A stretch of 64,000 nt of DNA from Streptomyces sp. NRRL S-37 (lineage in GTDB: Bacteria; Actinomycetota; Actinomycetes; Streptomycetales; Streptomycetaceae): NCBI RefSeq assembly GCF_000721605.1, contig NZ_JOIZ01000017.1:1-64000 (forward strand), written 5' to 3'. A model generated the notes under the pieces. It saw only the letters and a list, made by a program, of their open reading frames with translations, made no database searches and was not told where the DNA came from. This document shows, piece by piece, positions 33,942 to 41,887 of this stretch; within the stretch, counting starts at the first letter, position 1; every line of letters starts with the position of its first letter. The position numbers and the translations under genes were made by a program.

Positions 33942-34068
33942 GCCGGCCGATCGGGGCGGCCGGGGACCGTACAGTGAGGCAGAATCGACACAGGCCGTTC
34001 ATACGCGGCGGCCAAAAGATCACCGAGTTCTCACCCACCCGACGCAGACCCGAAGGCTCACGGCACCC

Positions 34069-35622
34069 ATGCCCCCGACGCTCGCCTCGCTCGTCCACCA
34101 CTCCGCGCTCAAGCTGACCGTGCGCGCGGGCGGGGACCGCCTCGACGCGCCGGTCCGCTGGGCGCACGCCAGTGAGCTCGCCGACCCCGTGCCCTACATG
34201 GAGGGCGGGGAACTCCTGCTGATCACCGCGCTGAAACTCGACGCGGAGGACCGGGAGGCGATGCGCCGCTATGTGCGGCGGCTGGTCGGGGCGGGAGTCG
34301 TGGGCCTCGGATTCGCCGTCGGCGTCCACTACGAGGACATCCCCGACGCCCTCGTCGACGCCGCGCGGGAGGAGGGCCTGCCGCTCCTCGAGGTGCCGCG
34401 CCGCACCCCCTTCCTCGCGATCAGCAAGGCCGTGTCCGCCGCCATCGCCGCCGACCAGTACCGCGCGGTGACCGCGGGCTTCGCGGCCCAGCGGGAACTG
34501 ACGAGACAGGCTCTGACGGAGGGCCCGGAGGGGCTGCTGGCCGCGCTCGCCGCGCAGGTCGACGGGTGGGCCGCGCTGTACGACGCCTCGGGCGCCGTCG
34601 TGGCCGCGGCACCGGAGTGGGCGGGCCGGCGCGCCGCGCGGCTCACCCCGGACGTGACCCGGCTGCGGGAGCGGCCCGCGCCCGCCTCCTCGGTCGTGGC
34701 CGGCCCGGAGAACGAGGACCGGGTCGAACTGCACTCCCTCGGCACCGGCCGGCGCCCCCGCGCGGCGCTCGCCGTCGGTACGGCCGCCGCCCTCGGCACC
34801 GCCGAGCGGTACGCCGTCCACTCCGCCATCGCCCTGCTCACCCTGATCACGGAACGCTCCCGCTCCCTGCACGCCGCCGAGCAGCGCATCGGCGCCGCCG
34901 TCCTGCGCATGCTGCTCGCCGGGGAGCCGGACCACGCCCGCGCGGTCGCCGGCGACCTGTACGGCGGCCTTCTCGACGCGCCCTTCCGGATCATCGTGGC
35001 CGCCGGGGGCGAGACGAACGGGGACGCCCTCGGAGCCCTCGCCGAGGCCGCGGAGGCCGCCGCCGCCCGCTCCGGGGAGGTGGTCCTGGCCGTACCGGAG
35101 GGAAACCGGCTGGTGATACTGGCCTGCGACGGCGGCGCCGCCGTGGCCGCCTGCTGCGACCACGCCGCCGCGCGGGAGGCGGCCCGCAAGGCCGACGACG
35201 AACTGGTCGTCGGACTGTCCGCACCGGCCGGCCCGATCGCCGCGTCCACCGCCTACAAGCAGGCCGAGCAGGCTCTTTCGGTGGCGCGGCGGCGGGGGAG
35301 GGTGCTGGTGGAGCACGAGCACATGGCCGCCGGCTCGGTGCTGCCGCTGCTCGCCGACGACGCGGTCAGGGCGTTCGCCGACGGGCTGCTGCGCGCCCTG
35401 CGCGAACACGACGCGACGGGCCGCGGCGACCTCGTCGCCTCGCTGCGCGCCTGGCTCTCCCGCCACGGCCAGTGGGACGCGGCGGCGGCCGACCTGGGCG
35501 TCCACCGCCACACCCTCCGCTACCGCATGCGCCGGGTCGAGGAGATCCTGGGCCGCTCCCTGGACGACCCGGACACCCGCATGGAGCTGTGGCTGTCCCT
35601 GAAGGCGACGACGACGGAGTAG
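34069..35622 (+). CDS. PucR-family transcriptional regulator
   Basis: 517 residues. The N-terminal PucR domain (about 1-125: SLVHHSALKLTVRAGGDRLD and the EGGELLLITALKL block) is followed by a GGDEF-like regulatory middle and a C-terminal helix-turn-helix (about 455-510: DAAAADLGVHRHTLRYRMRR). It lies between gabT and gabD, 140 bp ahead of gabD on the same strand. By position it is a good candidate to sense GABA or a polyamine and control these genes. That role is inference; PucR members elsewhere control purine, proline and GABA-type catabolism. Confidence 0.9.
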   Translation: MPPTLASLVHHSALKLTVRAGGDRLDAPVRWAHASELADPVPYMEGGELLLITALKLDAEDREAMRRYVRRLVGAGVVGLGFAVGVHYEDIPDALVDAAREEGLPLLEVPRRTPFLAISKAVSAAIAADQYRAVTAGFAAQRELTRQALTEGPEGLLAALAAQVDGWAALYDASGAVVAAAPEWAGRRAARLTPDVTRLRERPAPASSVVAGPENEDRVELHSLGTGRRPRAALAVGTAAALGTAERYAVHSAIALLTLITERSRSLHAAEQRIGAAVLRMLLAGEPDHARAVAGDLYGGLLDAPFRIIVAAGGETNGDALGALAEAAEAAAARSGEVVLAVPEGNRLVILACDGGAAVAACCDHAAAREAARKADDELVVGLSAPAGPIAASTAYKQAEQALSVARRRGRVLVEHEHMAAGSVLPLLADDAVRAFADGLLRALREHDATGRGDLVASLRAWLSRHGQWDAAAADLGVHRHTLRYRMRRVEEILGRSLDDPDTRMELWLSLKATTTE

Positions 35623-35762
35623 CGCCCCCACCCCGCCAAACCGTAGAACCCCCACACCCCCACCACTACGACTCGGCCAAACTCCGCCCCCTTCCCCCCG
35701 CCCTACCGTGGAACCGGCAACCCACCCGCACACCCCCACCACGGAAGGGCCGGAACCCGCAC
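35623..35762. other. Cytosine-rich spacer before gabD with an imperfect direct repeat
   Basis: The plus strand here is almost free of G and rich in C runs. Two similar segments begin ACCGTAGAACCCCCACACCC and ACCGTGGAACCGGCAACCCA, each followed by CACCCCCACCAC. The complementary strand has repeated runs of three to six G. It holds the gabD leader; no clear promoter boxes were found. Confidence 0.6.
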
Positions 35763-37208
35763 ATGACTTCCACCACCGCCTTCTGGCTCGCCGGCCGCCA
35801 GGCCACCGGCGAGACCGCCTTCGACGTCACCTCCCCCTGGGACGGCCGCACCGTCGGCACGGTGAGCGTCCCCACCGACGCCCAGGTCGAAGAGGCCGTC
35901 TCCGCCGCCCACGCCGTCCGCGAGGACTTCGCCGCCACCCCCGCCCACGTCCGCGCCGCCGCCCTCGACCACGTCAGCCGCCGCCTCGCCGAGCGCACCG
36001 AGGAGATCGCCCATCTGATCTCCGCCGAGAACGGCAAGCCGGTCAAGTGGGCCCGCGGAGAGGTCGGCCGCGCGGTCTCCGTGTTCCGTTTCGCCGCCGA
36101 GGAGGCCCGCCGCTTCAACGGCGGCGAGGCCCAGCGCCTGGACACCGACGCCGGCGGCCAGGGCCGGCTCGCCTTCACCCGCCGCTTCCCCAAGGGCGTC
36201 GTCCTCGGCATCGCGCCGTTCAACTTCCCGCTGAACCTGTGCGCCCACAAGATCGCCCCCGCGATCGCCGCGGGCGCGCCGATCATCCTCAAGCCGGCCC
36301 CCGCCACGCCCCTCTCCGGCCTGATCCTCGGTGAGCTGCTCGCCGAGACCGAGCTGCCCGCCGGTTCCTGGAGCATCCTCCCGGTCCCCAACGACCGCAT
36401 GCCCGCCCTGGTCCAGGACGAGCGCCTCCCGGTGATCTCCTTCACCGGCTCCGAGACGGTCGGTTACGCGATCATGGACTCGGTGCCGCGCAAGCACTGC
36501 ACCCTGGAGCTGGGCGGCAACGGCGCGGCCGTCGTCCTCGCCGACTTCGGACGCGACGAGGACCTGGACCGGGCCGCGCAGCGCATCGCGACCTTCTCCA
36601 ACTACCAGGGCGGCCAGTCCTGCATCTCGGTGCAGCGCGTGATCGCCGACGCCTCCGTGTACGACCGGCTGCTGCCGCGCATCGTCGCCGCCGTCGAGGC
36701 GCAGGTCACCGGCGACCCGAACGACGACGCCACCGACGTCGGCCCGCTGGTCAGCGAGGCCGCCGCGCAGCGCGTGGAGGCCTGGGTCGACGAGGCCGTC
36801 GCCGCGGGCGCCACCCTCCTCACCGGCGGCAAGCGCGACGGCGCCTCCTACGCGCCGACCGTGCTCGCCGACGTACCGGCCGACGCGACGATCTCCCGTG
36901 AGGAGGTCTTCGGGCCGGTGCTGACCGTGCAGAAGGCGGACGGCGAGGCGGCGGCCTTCGCGGCCGTCAACGACTCCAAGTACGGCCTCCAGGCGGGCGT
37001 GTTCACACACGACCTGCAGACCGCCTTCCGGGCCCACCGGGCCCTGGAGGTCGGCGGTGTGGTCATCGGTGACGTGCCCTCCTACCGCGCCGACCAGATG
37101 CCGTACGGCGGTGCCAAGCAGTCCGGTGTGGGCCGTGAGGGCGTGCGGTTCGCGATGGACGACTACACCTACGAGCGGGTGATGGTCCTGACGGGCCTCG
37201 CGCTCTGA
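35763..37208 (+). CDS. gabD: Succinate-semialdehyde-type aldehyde dehydrogenase
   Basis: A 481-residue aldehyde dehydrogenase with catalytic Cys287 in YQGGQSCISVQR and general base Glu249 in TLELGGNGAAVV. The cofactor-binding ISFTGSETVGY is intact. The sequence belongs to the broad semialdehyde/lactaldehyde branch rather than the betaine/aminobutyraldehyde branch seen at 21323 and 41888. Its position after a PucR regulator and near gabT argues for oxidation of succinate semialdehyde to succinate, closing the GABA shunt. The substrate is not proven by sequence alone. Confidence 0.82.
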   Translation: MTSTTAFWLAGRQATGETAFDVTSPWDGRTVGTVSVPTDAQVEEAVSAAHAVREDFAATPAHVRAAALDHVSRRLAERTEEIAHLISAENGKPVKWARGEVGRAVSVFRFAAEEARRFNGGEAQRLDTDAGGQGRLAFTRRFPKGVVLGIAPFNFPLNLCAHKIAPAIAAGAPIILKPAPATPLSGLILGELLAETELPAGSWSILPVPNDRMPALVQDERLPVISFTGSETVGYAIMDSVPRKHCTLELGGNGAAVVLADFGRDEDLDRAAQRIATFSNYQGGQSCISVQRVIADASVYDRLLPRIVAAVEAQVTGDPNDDATDVGPLVSEAAAQRVEAWVDEAVAAGATLLTGGKRDGASYAPTVLADVPADATISREEVFGPVLTVQKADGEAAAFAAVNDSKYGLQAGVFTHDLQTAFRAHRALEVGGVVIGDVPSYRADQMPYGGAKQSGVGREGVRFAMDDYTYERVMVLTGLAL

Positions 37209-37223
37209 CCCACCCGCGAAAGG

Positions 37224-37264
37224 CCGACGGCCCGAGCCCGCTGTGCGGGGGCTCGGGCCGTCGG
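37224..37264. terminator. Bidirectional terminator between gabD and a DUF4190 gene
   Basis: A perfect 16-bp stem (37224-37239 with 37249-37264) and a 9-nt loop lie between two convergent genes. Confidence 0.85.
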
Positions 37265-37283
37265 TCCTCGGCGACCGGTGCGG

Positions 37284-38000
37284 TCAGCGGAAGGCGGGAG
37301 CGGTGACGGCCGGGCGGTGGGCGCCGTAGTAGTCCTCGTCCTCCCAGCTGTCCTCCTCGCTGTTGATGGCGGCCACGACGCCGATGGCTATCAGGACGAT
37401 CACGGCGATGCCGAGGACGAGGCCGATGATGCCCGTGATCAGGCCGGCCTGGGCCTGCCCGTGGTTGTCGGCGAGGCCCTGTTCGGCCTTCTTGCGGCCC
37501 TTGATGCCGAAGACGATGGCGAGGACGCCGAGGACGACGGAGACCACGCCGTAGAAGCAGAACAGGCAGCAGGCCAGGATGCCGAGCACCATGGCCGCGA
37601 CGCCCATGCCGTTCTGCCGCTGGCCCGGCATGCCGGGCCAGCCGTAGCCCGGCGGGTAGCCGGGGTATCCGTAGCCGCCGGGTGCGCCGGGGCCGGTGGG
37701 CGCGACGGGCGGCGGGGGCAGCGCGGAGCCCTGGGTGTCGAAGGGCGTGGCGCCGCCCGGGGGCGTGGCGCCGGCGGGCGGGACGTAGCCGGCACCCGGC
37801 ATCCCGGCGATGGTGGGCTGGTTGTGCACGGACGGCGGCTGCGGCGCGGACAGCCCGTCGGCGACGGTCGGCGTGGCCGGTGGCTGCGGCGGCCGGCCGG
37901 CGCCGGACGTGCGGTCCTTGTCCAGTGAGGGCCTGCCCTCCGGGGGCGCCCAGGGGTCGTCGGCGCCCGTGTCCCCGCCCGGCTGCGTCGCGTCCGTCAT
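37284..38000 (-). CDS. DUF4190-type membrane protein with long proline-rich tail
   Basis: A 238-residue protein. The first 130 residues are disordered, rich in Pro, Gly and Ala, with PGGYGYPGYPPGYGWPGMPG. Two membrane helices follow (about 135-165 and 182-212), separated by GIKGRKKAEQGLADNHGQAQ, then an acidic tail EEDSWEDEDYYG. It has the same architecture as the protein at 19616-20074 but a longer N-terminus. Function unknown. It is divergent from the deaminase gene. Confidence 0.85.
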   Translation of the reverse strand: MTDATQPGGDTGADDPWAPPEGRPSLDKDRTSGAGRPPQPPATPTVADGLSAPQPPSVHNQPTIAGMPGAGYVPPAGATPPGGATPFDTQGSALPPPPVAPTGPGAPGGYGYPGYPPGYGWPGMPGQRQNGMGVAAMVLGILACCLFCFYGVVSVVLGVLAIVFGIKGRKKAEQGLADNHGQAQAGLITGIIGLVLGIAVIVLIAIGVVAAINSEEDSWEDEDYYGAHRPAVTAPAFR

Positions 38001-38169
38001 CTGGAGTTCCCCCTCGGCCTCGATCGTCCGGCCATGCTACGGCTCCGCCGCCCCGTGCCGCCCCGCACCCCCTTCGGCGACCGCCTACGATGACCCCGAG
38101 TCACCGATCAGCCGATCATCCGCGTCCCGCCGCCCGTGCGGCCCGGGGGCGCCGTTCCGGGGAGGAACC

Positions 38170-39231
38170 TTGACCGACCGTCTCGTCGAGCCGCGCGTCC
38201 CGCGCGATCTGCGCGCCTTCATCGCCGGGCTGCCCAAGGCCGAACTGCACGTGCACCACGTCGGATCCGCCTCCCCCCGCATCGTCTCGGAGCTGGCCGC
38301 CCGCCACCCCGACTCCAAGGTCCCCACCGACCCCGAGGCCCTGGCCGACTACTTCACCTTCACGGACTTCGCCCACTTCATCGAGGTGTACCTGTCCGTC
38401 GTCGACCTGATCCGCACCCCCGAGGACGTACGGCTGCTGACCTACGAGGTGGCCCGTGAACTGGCCCGGCAGCAGGTGCGGTACGCCGAGCTGACCATCA
38501 CCCCGTTCTCCTCCACCCGGCGCGGCATCGACGAGCGTGCCTTCATGGACGCGATCGAGGACGCCCGCAAGGCGGCCGAGGCCGAGCTCGGGACCGTGCT
38601 GCGCTGGTGCTTCGACATCCCCGGCGAGGCCGGTCTCGAGTCCGCCGAGGAGACCACGCGGCTCGCCACCGATGACCGGCTGCGCCCGGAGGGCCTGGTC
38701 TCCTTCGGTCTCGGCGGGCCGGAGATCGGCGTGCCCCGGCCGCAGTTCAAGCCGTACTTCGACCGCGCGATCGCCGCCGGACTGCACTCCGTGCCGCACG
38801 CGGGCGAGACCACGGGCCCGGAGACCGTGTGGGACGCGCTGGGCGAGCTGGGTGCGGAGCGCATCGGGCACGGGACCAGCTCCGCCCGCGACCCGAAGCT
38901 GCTCCAGCACCTGGCGGAGCGGCGCATCCCGCTGGAGGTGTGCCCCACCTCCAACATCGCCACCCGCGCGGTGGCCGACCTCGACGAGCACCCCATCAAG
39001 GAGTTCACGCGGGCCGGTGTCCTGGTCACGGTCAACTCCGACGACCCGCCGATGTTCGGCACCGACCTGAACAACGAGTACGCGGTCGCCGCGCGGCTGC
39101 TGGAGCTCGACGAGCGGGGACTGGCCGGCCTGGCGAAGAACGCGGTCGAGGCGTCGTTCATGGACCCGGCCGGCAAGGCGCGGCTGGCCGCCGAGATCGA
39201 CGCCTACACCTCGTCCTGGCTCGCCTCCTGA
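38170..39231 (+). CDS. Adenosine-deaminase-superfamily enzyme, probable aminodeoxyfutalosine deaminase
   Basis: 353 residues of the adenosine deaminase fold. Metal and catalytic features are HVH (His27, His29), PHAGETTGPETVW, RIGHGTSS and the metal Asp in VNSDDPPMF. The first motif reads ELHVHHVGS rather than the usual HxHLDGS. Close Streptomyces relatives have been reported to deaminate 6-amino-6-deoxyfutalosine for menaquinone synthesis, so this is more likely than nucleoside salvage. The start appears to be TTG at 38170, with GGAGGA three bases upstream. The long frame further upstream overlaps the divergent gene and lacks family sequence. Confidence 0.85.
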   Translation: MTDRLVEPRVPRDLRAFIAGLPKAELHVHHVGSASPRIVSELAARHPDSKVPTDPEALADYFTFTDFAHFIEVYLSVVDLIRTPEDVRLLTYEVARELARQQVRYAELTITPFSSTRRGIDERAFMDAIEDARKAAEAELGTVLRWCFDIPGEAGLESAEETTRLATDDRLRPEGLVSFGLGGPEIGVPRPQFKPYFDRAIAAGLHSVPHAGETTGPETVWDALGELGAERIGHGTSSARDPKLLQHLAERRIPLEVCPTSNIATRAVADLDEHPIKEFTRAGVLVTVNSDDPPMFGTDLNNEYAVAARLLELDERGLAGLAKNAVEASFMDPAGKARLAAEIDAYTSSWLAS

Positions 39232-39251
39232 CCACCCGCGAAGGTCCCGCC

Positions 39252-39962
39252 ATGCAGAACGTGACCGCCGTGGCCCACCGCGGCGACCCCTACCGCGTCC
39301 GCGAGAACACCCTCGCCTCGCTGCGGTCCGCGCTCCACCGGGGCGCGGACGCGGTGGAGGTCGACGTACGCCTCACCCGGGACGGTGTCCCGGTGCTGCT
39401 CCACGACGGCACGCTGAAGCGGCTCTGGGGACACGACCGTCCGCTGTCGTCGCTGTCATGGGAGGAGGTGCGCGGGGTCACGGACGGCGGGGTGCCCACG
39501 CTCTCCGACGCGCTGGCGGCGACGGACGGCGGCCGGGTGATGATCGACCTGCCCGGCGAACCCGGCGTCCGCGCGGTGCGCCGGGTCGTGGACGCCGTAC
39601 GGGAGCGGGACGCGCAGGACCGCGTTTATTACTGCGCGGGCGCCCCCGCCATGCTCGCCGTGCGGGCGGCGGACCCGTCCGCCGAGATCGCGCTCACGCG
39701 TACGACGCTGGCGCCGGCCCGCGCCGGTCTGCTGGAGGCGATCCGGCCGCGCTGGCTGAACTACCGCTTCAGCCTGGTCGACCGCGCTCTCGCGGACCGT
39801 GTCCACCGGGCCGGCTACCTGCTCTCCGTCTGGACCCCGGACACCCGCCGCTCCATGCGCCGTCTGCTGGACCTGGGCGTCGACTCGATCACCACCAACC
39901 GCGTCGACGTCCTGTGCGCGCTGCGTGCGGCCGGGAACCGGCCGGGGCGGCAGGCACCTTAG
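39252..39962 (+). CDS. Glycerophosphodiester phosphodiesterase (GDPD)
   Basis: A 236-residue cytoplasmic GDPD-fold enzyme. His9-Arg10 in VAHRGDPYRVREN, the metal-binding VEVDVRLTRDGVPVLLHD, and the late VWTPD and GVDSITTNRVDV segments are present. It hydrolyses glycerophosphodiesters to glycerol 3-phosphate and an alcohol. No signal peptide, so it would act on internal lipid turnover products. ATG at 39252 lies 20 bp after the deaminase stop with GAAGG upstream, and the two may share a transcript. Confidence 0.9.
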   Translation: MQNVTAVAHRGDPYRVRENTLASLRSALHRGADAVEVDVRLTRDGVPVLLHDGTLKRLWGHDRPLSSLSWEEVRGVTDGGVPTLSDALAATDGGRVMIDLPGEPGVRAVRRVVDAVRERDAQDRVYYCAGAPAMLAVRAADPSAEIALTRTTLAPARAGLLEAIRPRWLNYRFSLVDRALADRVHRAGYLLSVWTPDTRRSMRRLLDLGVDSITTNRVDVLCALRAAGNRPGRQAP

Positions 39963-40111
39963 GGGCAACCCCTGACAACTCCCTTGTACACACAGGGGAG
40001 TTGGTCGGGGGTGCACCAGGGCGGGCGCCCTCCCTGACGACGATCCCGAGGCGGCCCGCACGGCCGGAGGATGATCACGTCCTTCCGCCGAACTCCCCCG
40101 AGGAGCAGCCG

Positions 40112-41266
40112 ATGCACGTCCGCCGCCGTACCACCCTGCTCGCCGCCTCCCTCGTCCTCGCCCTGGGCGCGGGCCCGCTCGCCGCGCCCGCGTTCGCCTC
40201 CCCCGCCCCGCGGGCGCCCGTGTGCACCACCGCACCGTCCCACCAGGCGCTGTGCGAGGCGATCGAAGGGCTGCCCGACCAAGACGCGACCGCCGCGCTC
40301 GTCCGGCTGGGCGGTACCGAGGGTTCCTGGCAGGGCAGTTCGGGGGTGCGGGACCTGGCGAGCGGCCGGGCGGCCGACCCGGACGCGCGGTTCAGGGCCG
40401 GCTCGACGACCAAGGTGGTGACGGCCGCCGCCGTCCTCCGGCTCGCGGCCGAGGGCGAGGTCGACCTCGACGCGTCGATCGAGCGCTATCTCCCCGGCCT
40501 GCTCGGCCCCGAGTTCGAGAAGCCCGTCACCGTGCGGAATCTGCTGAACCACACCAGCGGCATCAAGCCGGGCGTCAGTTGGGGGGACACCTTCGAGGAG
40601 CAGTACGCACACCGCTACGACACGCTCACCCCGTGGCGGGTCGTGAAGTCGGCGGTCGCGCAGGGCCCGGCGTTCACCGCCGGTGACGAGCAGCAGTACC
40701 TCAACATCAACTACACGATCCTCGGCCTGCTGATCGAGAAGGTGACCAGGCACTCGTACGCCTCCGAGGTGACCCGGCTCGTACTGCGTCCCGCCGGGAT
40801 GCAGCACACGTACTTCCCCGGCACCGACCCGCGTATCCGGGGACCCCACAACCATGGTTACCAGCGAGTCGAACGGCCGGACGGGACGAGCCGGCTGGTC
40901 GACGTCACCGAGTGGAACGTGGCCGACCGCTGGGCGGCCGGGGACATGATCTCGACCACCGCCGACCTGGAGCGGCTGGTCACGGCCCTCTTCCGCGGAC
41001 AGATCGTGCCCGAACCGCAGTTGCGGGAGATGTTCACGGTCCCGGCGGACATCGAGGGCGCCGCCTACAGCGCGGGCCTGACCCGCCTGGAGCTGGGGGG
41101 CACGGTCTACTGGGGCAAGAGCGGGGCCCGCCCCGGCTACAGCACGATGCTCGCCGCGACCGAGGACCTGAGCTTCACCCTCGTGTACTCGCTCTCCGAC
41201 ACCGATGCGAAGGACACGACGGCGAACCCGGTCGCCGAGCGCATCAAGGCGGCCGCCCTCAGGTAG
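40112..41266 (+). CDS. Secreted serine hydrolase, class C beta-lactamase / D-Ala-D-Ala carboxypeptidase fold
   Basis: A 384-residue exported protein. The signal peptide spans about residues 1-29 (cleavage near AFA). The catalytic S98-T-T-K101 follows FRAG, and the second motif Tyr196-Leu-Asn198 is in QQYLNINYTILG. The third box appears as YWGKSGARPGYS rather than HTGxxxG. It belongs to the DD-peptidase (R61-like) and esterase group; whether it trims peptidoglycan or hydrolyses a small ester is not decidable. ATG at 40112 has GAGGAG upstream. Its last eight bases overlap the convergent membrane-protein gene. Confidence 0.88.
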   Translation: MHVRRRTTLLAASLVLALGAGPLAAPAFASPAPRAPVCTTAPSHQALCEAIEGLPDQDATAALVRLGGTEGSWQGSSGVRDLASGRAADPDARFRAGSTTKVVTAAAVLRLAAEGEVDLDASIERYLPGLLGPEFEKPVTVRNLLNHTSGIKPGVSWGDTFEEQYAHRYDTLTPWRVVKSAVAQGPAFTAGDEQQYLNINYTILGLLIEKVTRHSYASEVTRLVLRPAGMQHTYFPGTDPRIRGPHNHGYQRVERPDGTSRLVDVTEWNVADRWAAGDMISTTADLERLVTALFRGQIVPEPQLREMFTVPADIEGAAYSAGLTRLELGGTVYWGKSGARPGYSTMLAATEDLSFTLVYSLSDTDAKDTTANPVAERIKAAALR

Positions 41267-41780
41267 CGAGGGCGGGTGCCGGGTCCGGCGTGAGCGCCTC
41301 CAGTTGCTTGACCCTACGGCGTACGGCGTACAGCGGGATCACGCCGAACACCCCGAAGGCCATGTCGATGACGCTCCACCAGAAGGGGATGCCGCGGACC
41401 GGTCCGCAGATCAGCGCGAGCGGGATGATGCCGGCGCAGGCGATCATGCCGAACTCGATCACCCAGATGTTGCGGAGCGGGTCGCGGTAGGGGCCGTAGA
41501 AGGCGACGGCGATCACGAGGTGGGCGAAGGCGAGCCAGTCGGTGCCGTAGAGGAGGAAGGGGTACTCGGCGTCGGCGGCGTCGAGGCCGTCCCGTACGCG
41601 CTCGATCCACTCCATGAGGCCGGGAAGGTGCTCCGGAGCGCCCAGTGAACGCAGCACGTCCTCGGTCCAGCGCAGTTCGTGCACCAGCGGGAAGGCCGTG
41701 GCGCCGCTGAGCACCAGGCAGACGACGAAGAAGGCCAGCCAGGCGCGGATGCCCTTGAGCAGGGCGGCTCTGTCGCTCAT
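41259..41780 (-). CDS. Small integral membrane protein of unknown function
   Basis: 173 residues with four predicted helices (about 14-35, 80-98, 110-125 and 138-158). It includes YPFLLYGTDWLAFAHLVIAV and GIPFWWSVIDMAFGVFG. I do not recognise a catalytic motif. A perfect 14-bp palindrome (41802-41815) lies 22 bp upstream and probably regulates it. It stands alone between two convergent neighbours. Confidence 0.8.
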   Translation of the reverse strand: MSDRAALLKGIRAWLAFFVVCLVLSGATAFPLVHELRWTEDVLRSLGAPEHLPGLMEWIERVRDGLDAADAEYPFLLYGTDWLAFAHLVIAVAFYGPYRDPLRNIWVIEFGMIACAGIIPLALICGPVRGIPFWWSVIDMAFGVFGVIPLYAVRRRVKQLEALTPDPAPALAT

Positions 41781-41801
41781 GGCAGCAGCGTACGCCGAGA
41801 G

Positions 41802-41815
41802 TTGAACATGTTCAA
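41802..41815. promoter_or_regulatory. TetR-type operator palindrome
   Basis: TTGAACATGTTCAA is a perfect 14-bp palindrome in an AT-rich patch 22 bp upstream of the small membrane-protein start. Sites of this form are typical of TetR-family repressors. No TetR gene is adjacent. Confidence 0.65.
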
Positions 41816-41839
41816 AAATGGGGTCCGCCCCTGGGAACA

Positions 41840-41878
41840 CCTCGGCCCCGGACGGTGGCGCACCGTCCGGGGCCGAGG
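41840..41878 (-). terminator. Very strong terminator after the aldehyde dehydrogenase gene
   Basis: A perfect 18-bp stem (41840-41857 with 41861-41878) and a 3-nt GCG loop lie ten bases beyond the dehydrogenase stop. Confidence 0.9.
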
Positions 41879-41887
41879 CTTCGGCGC

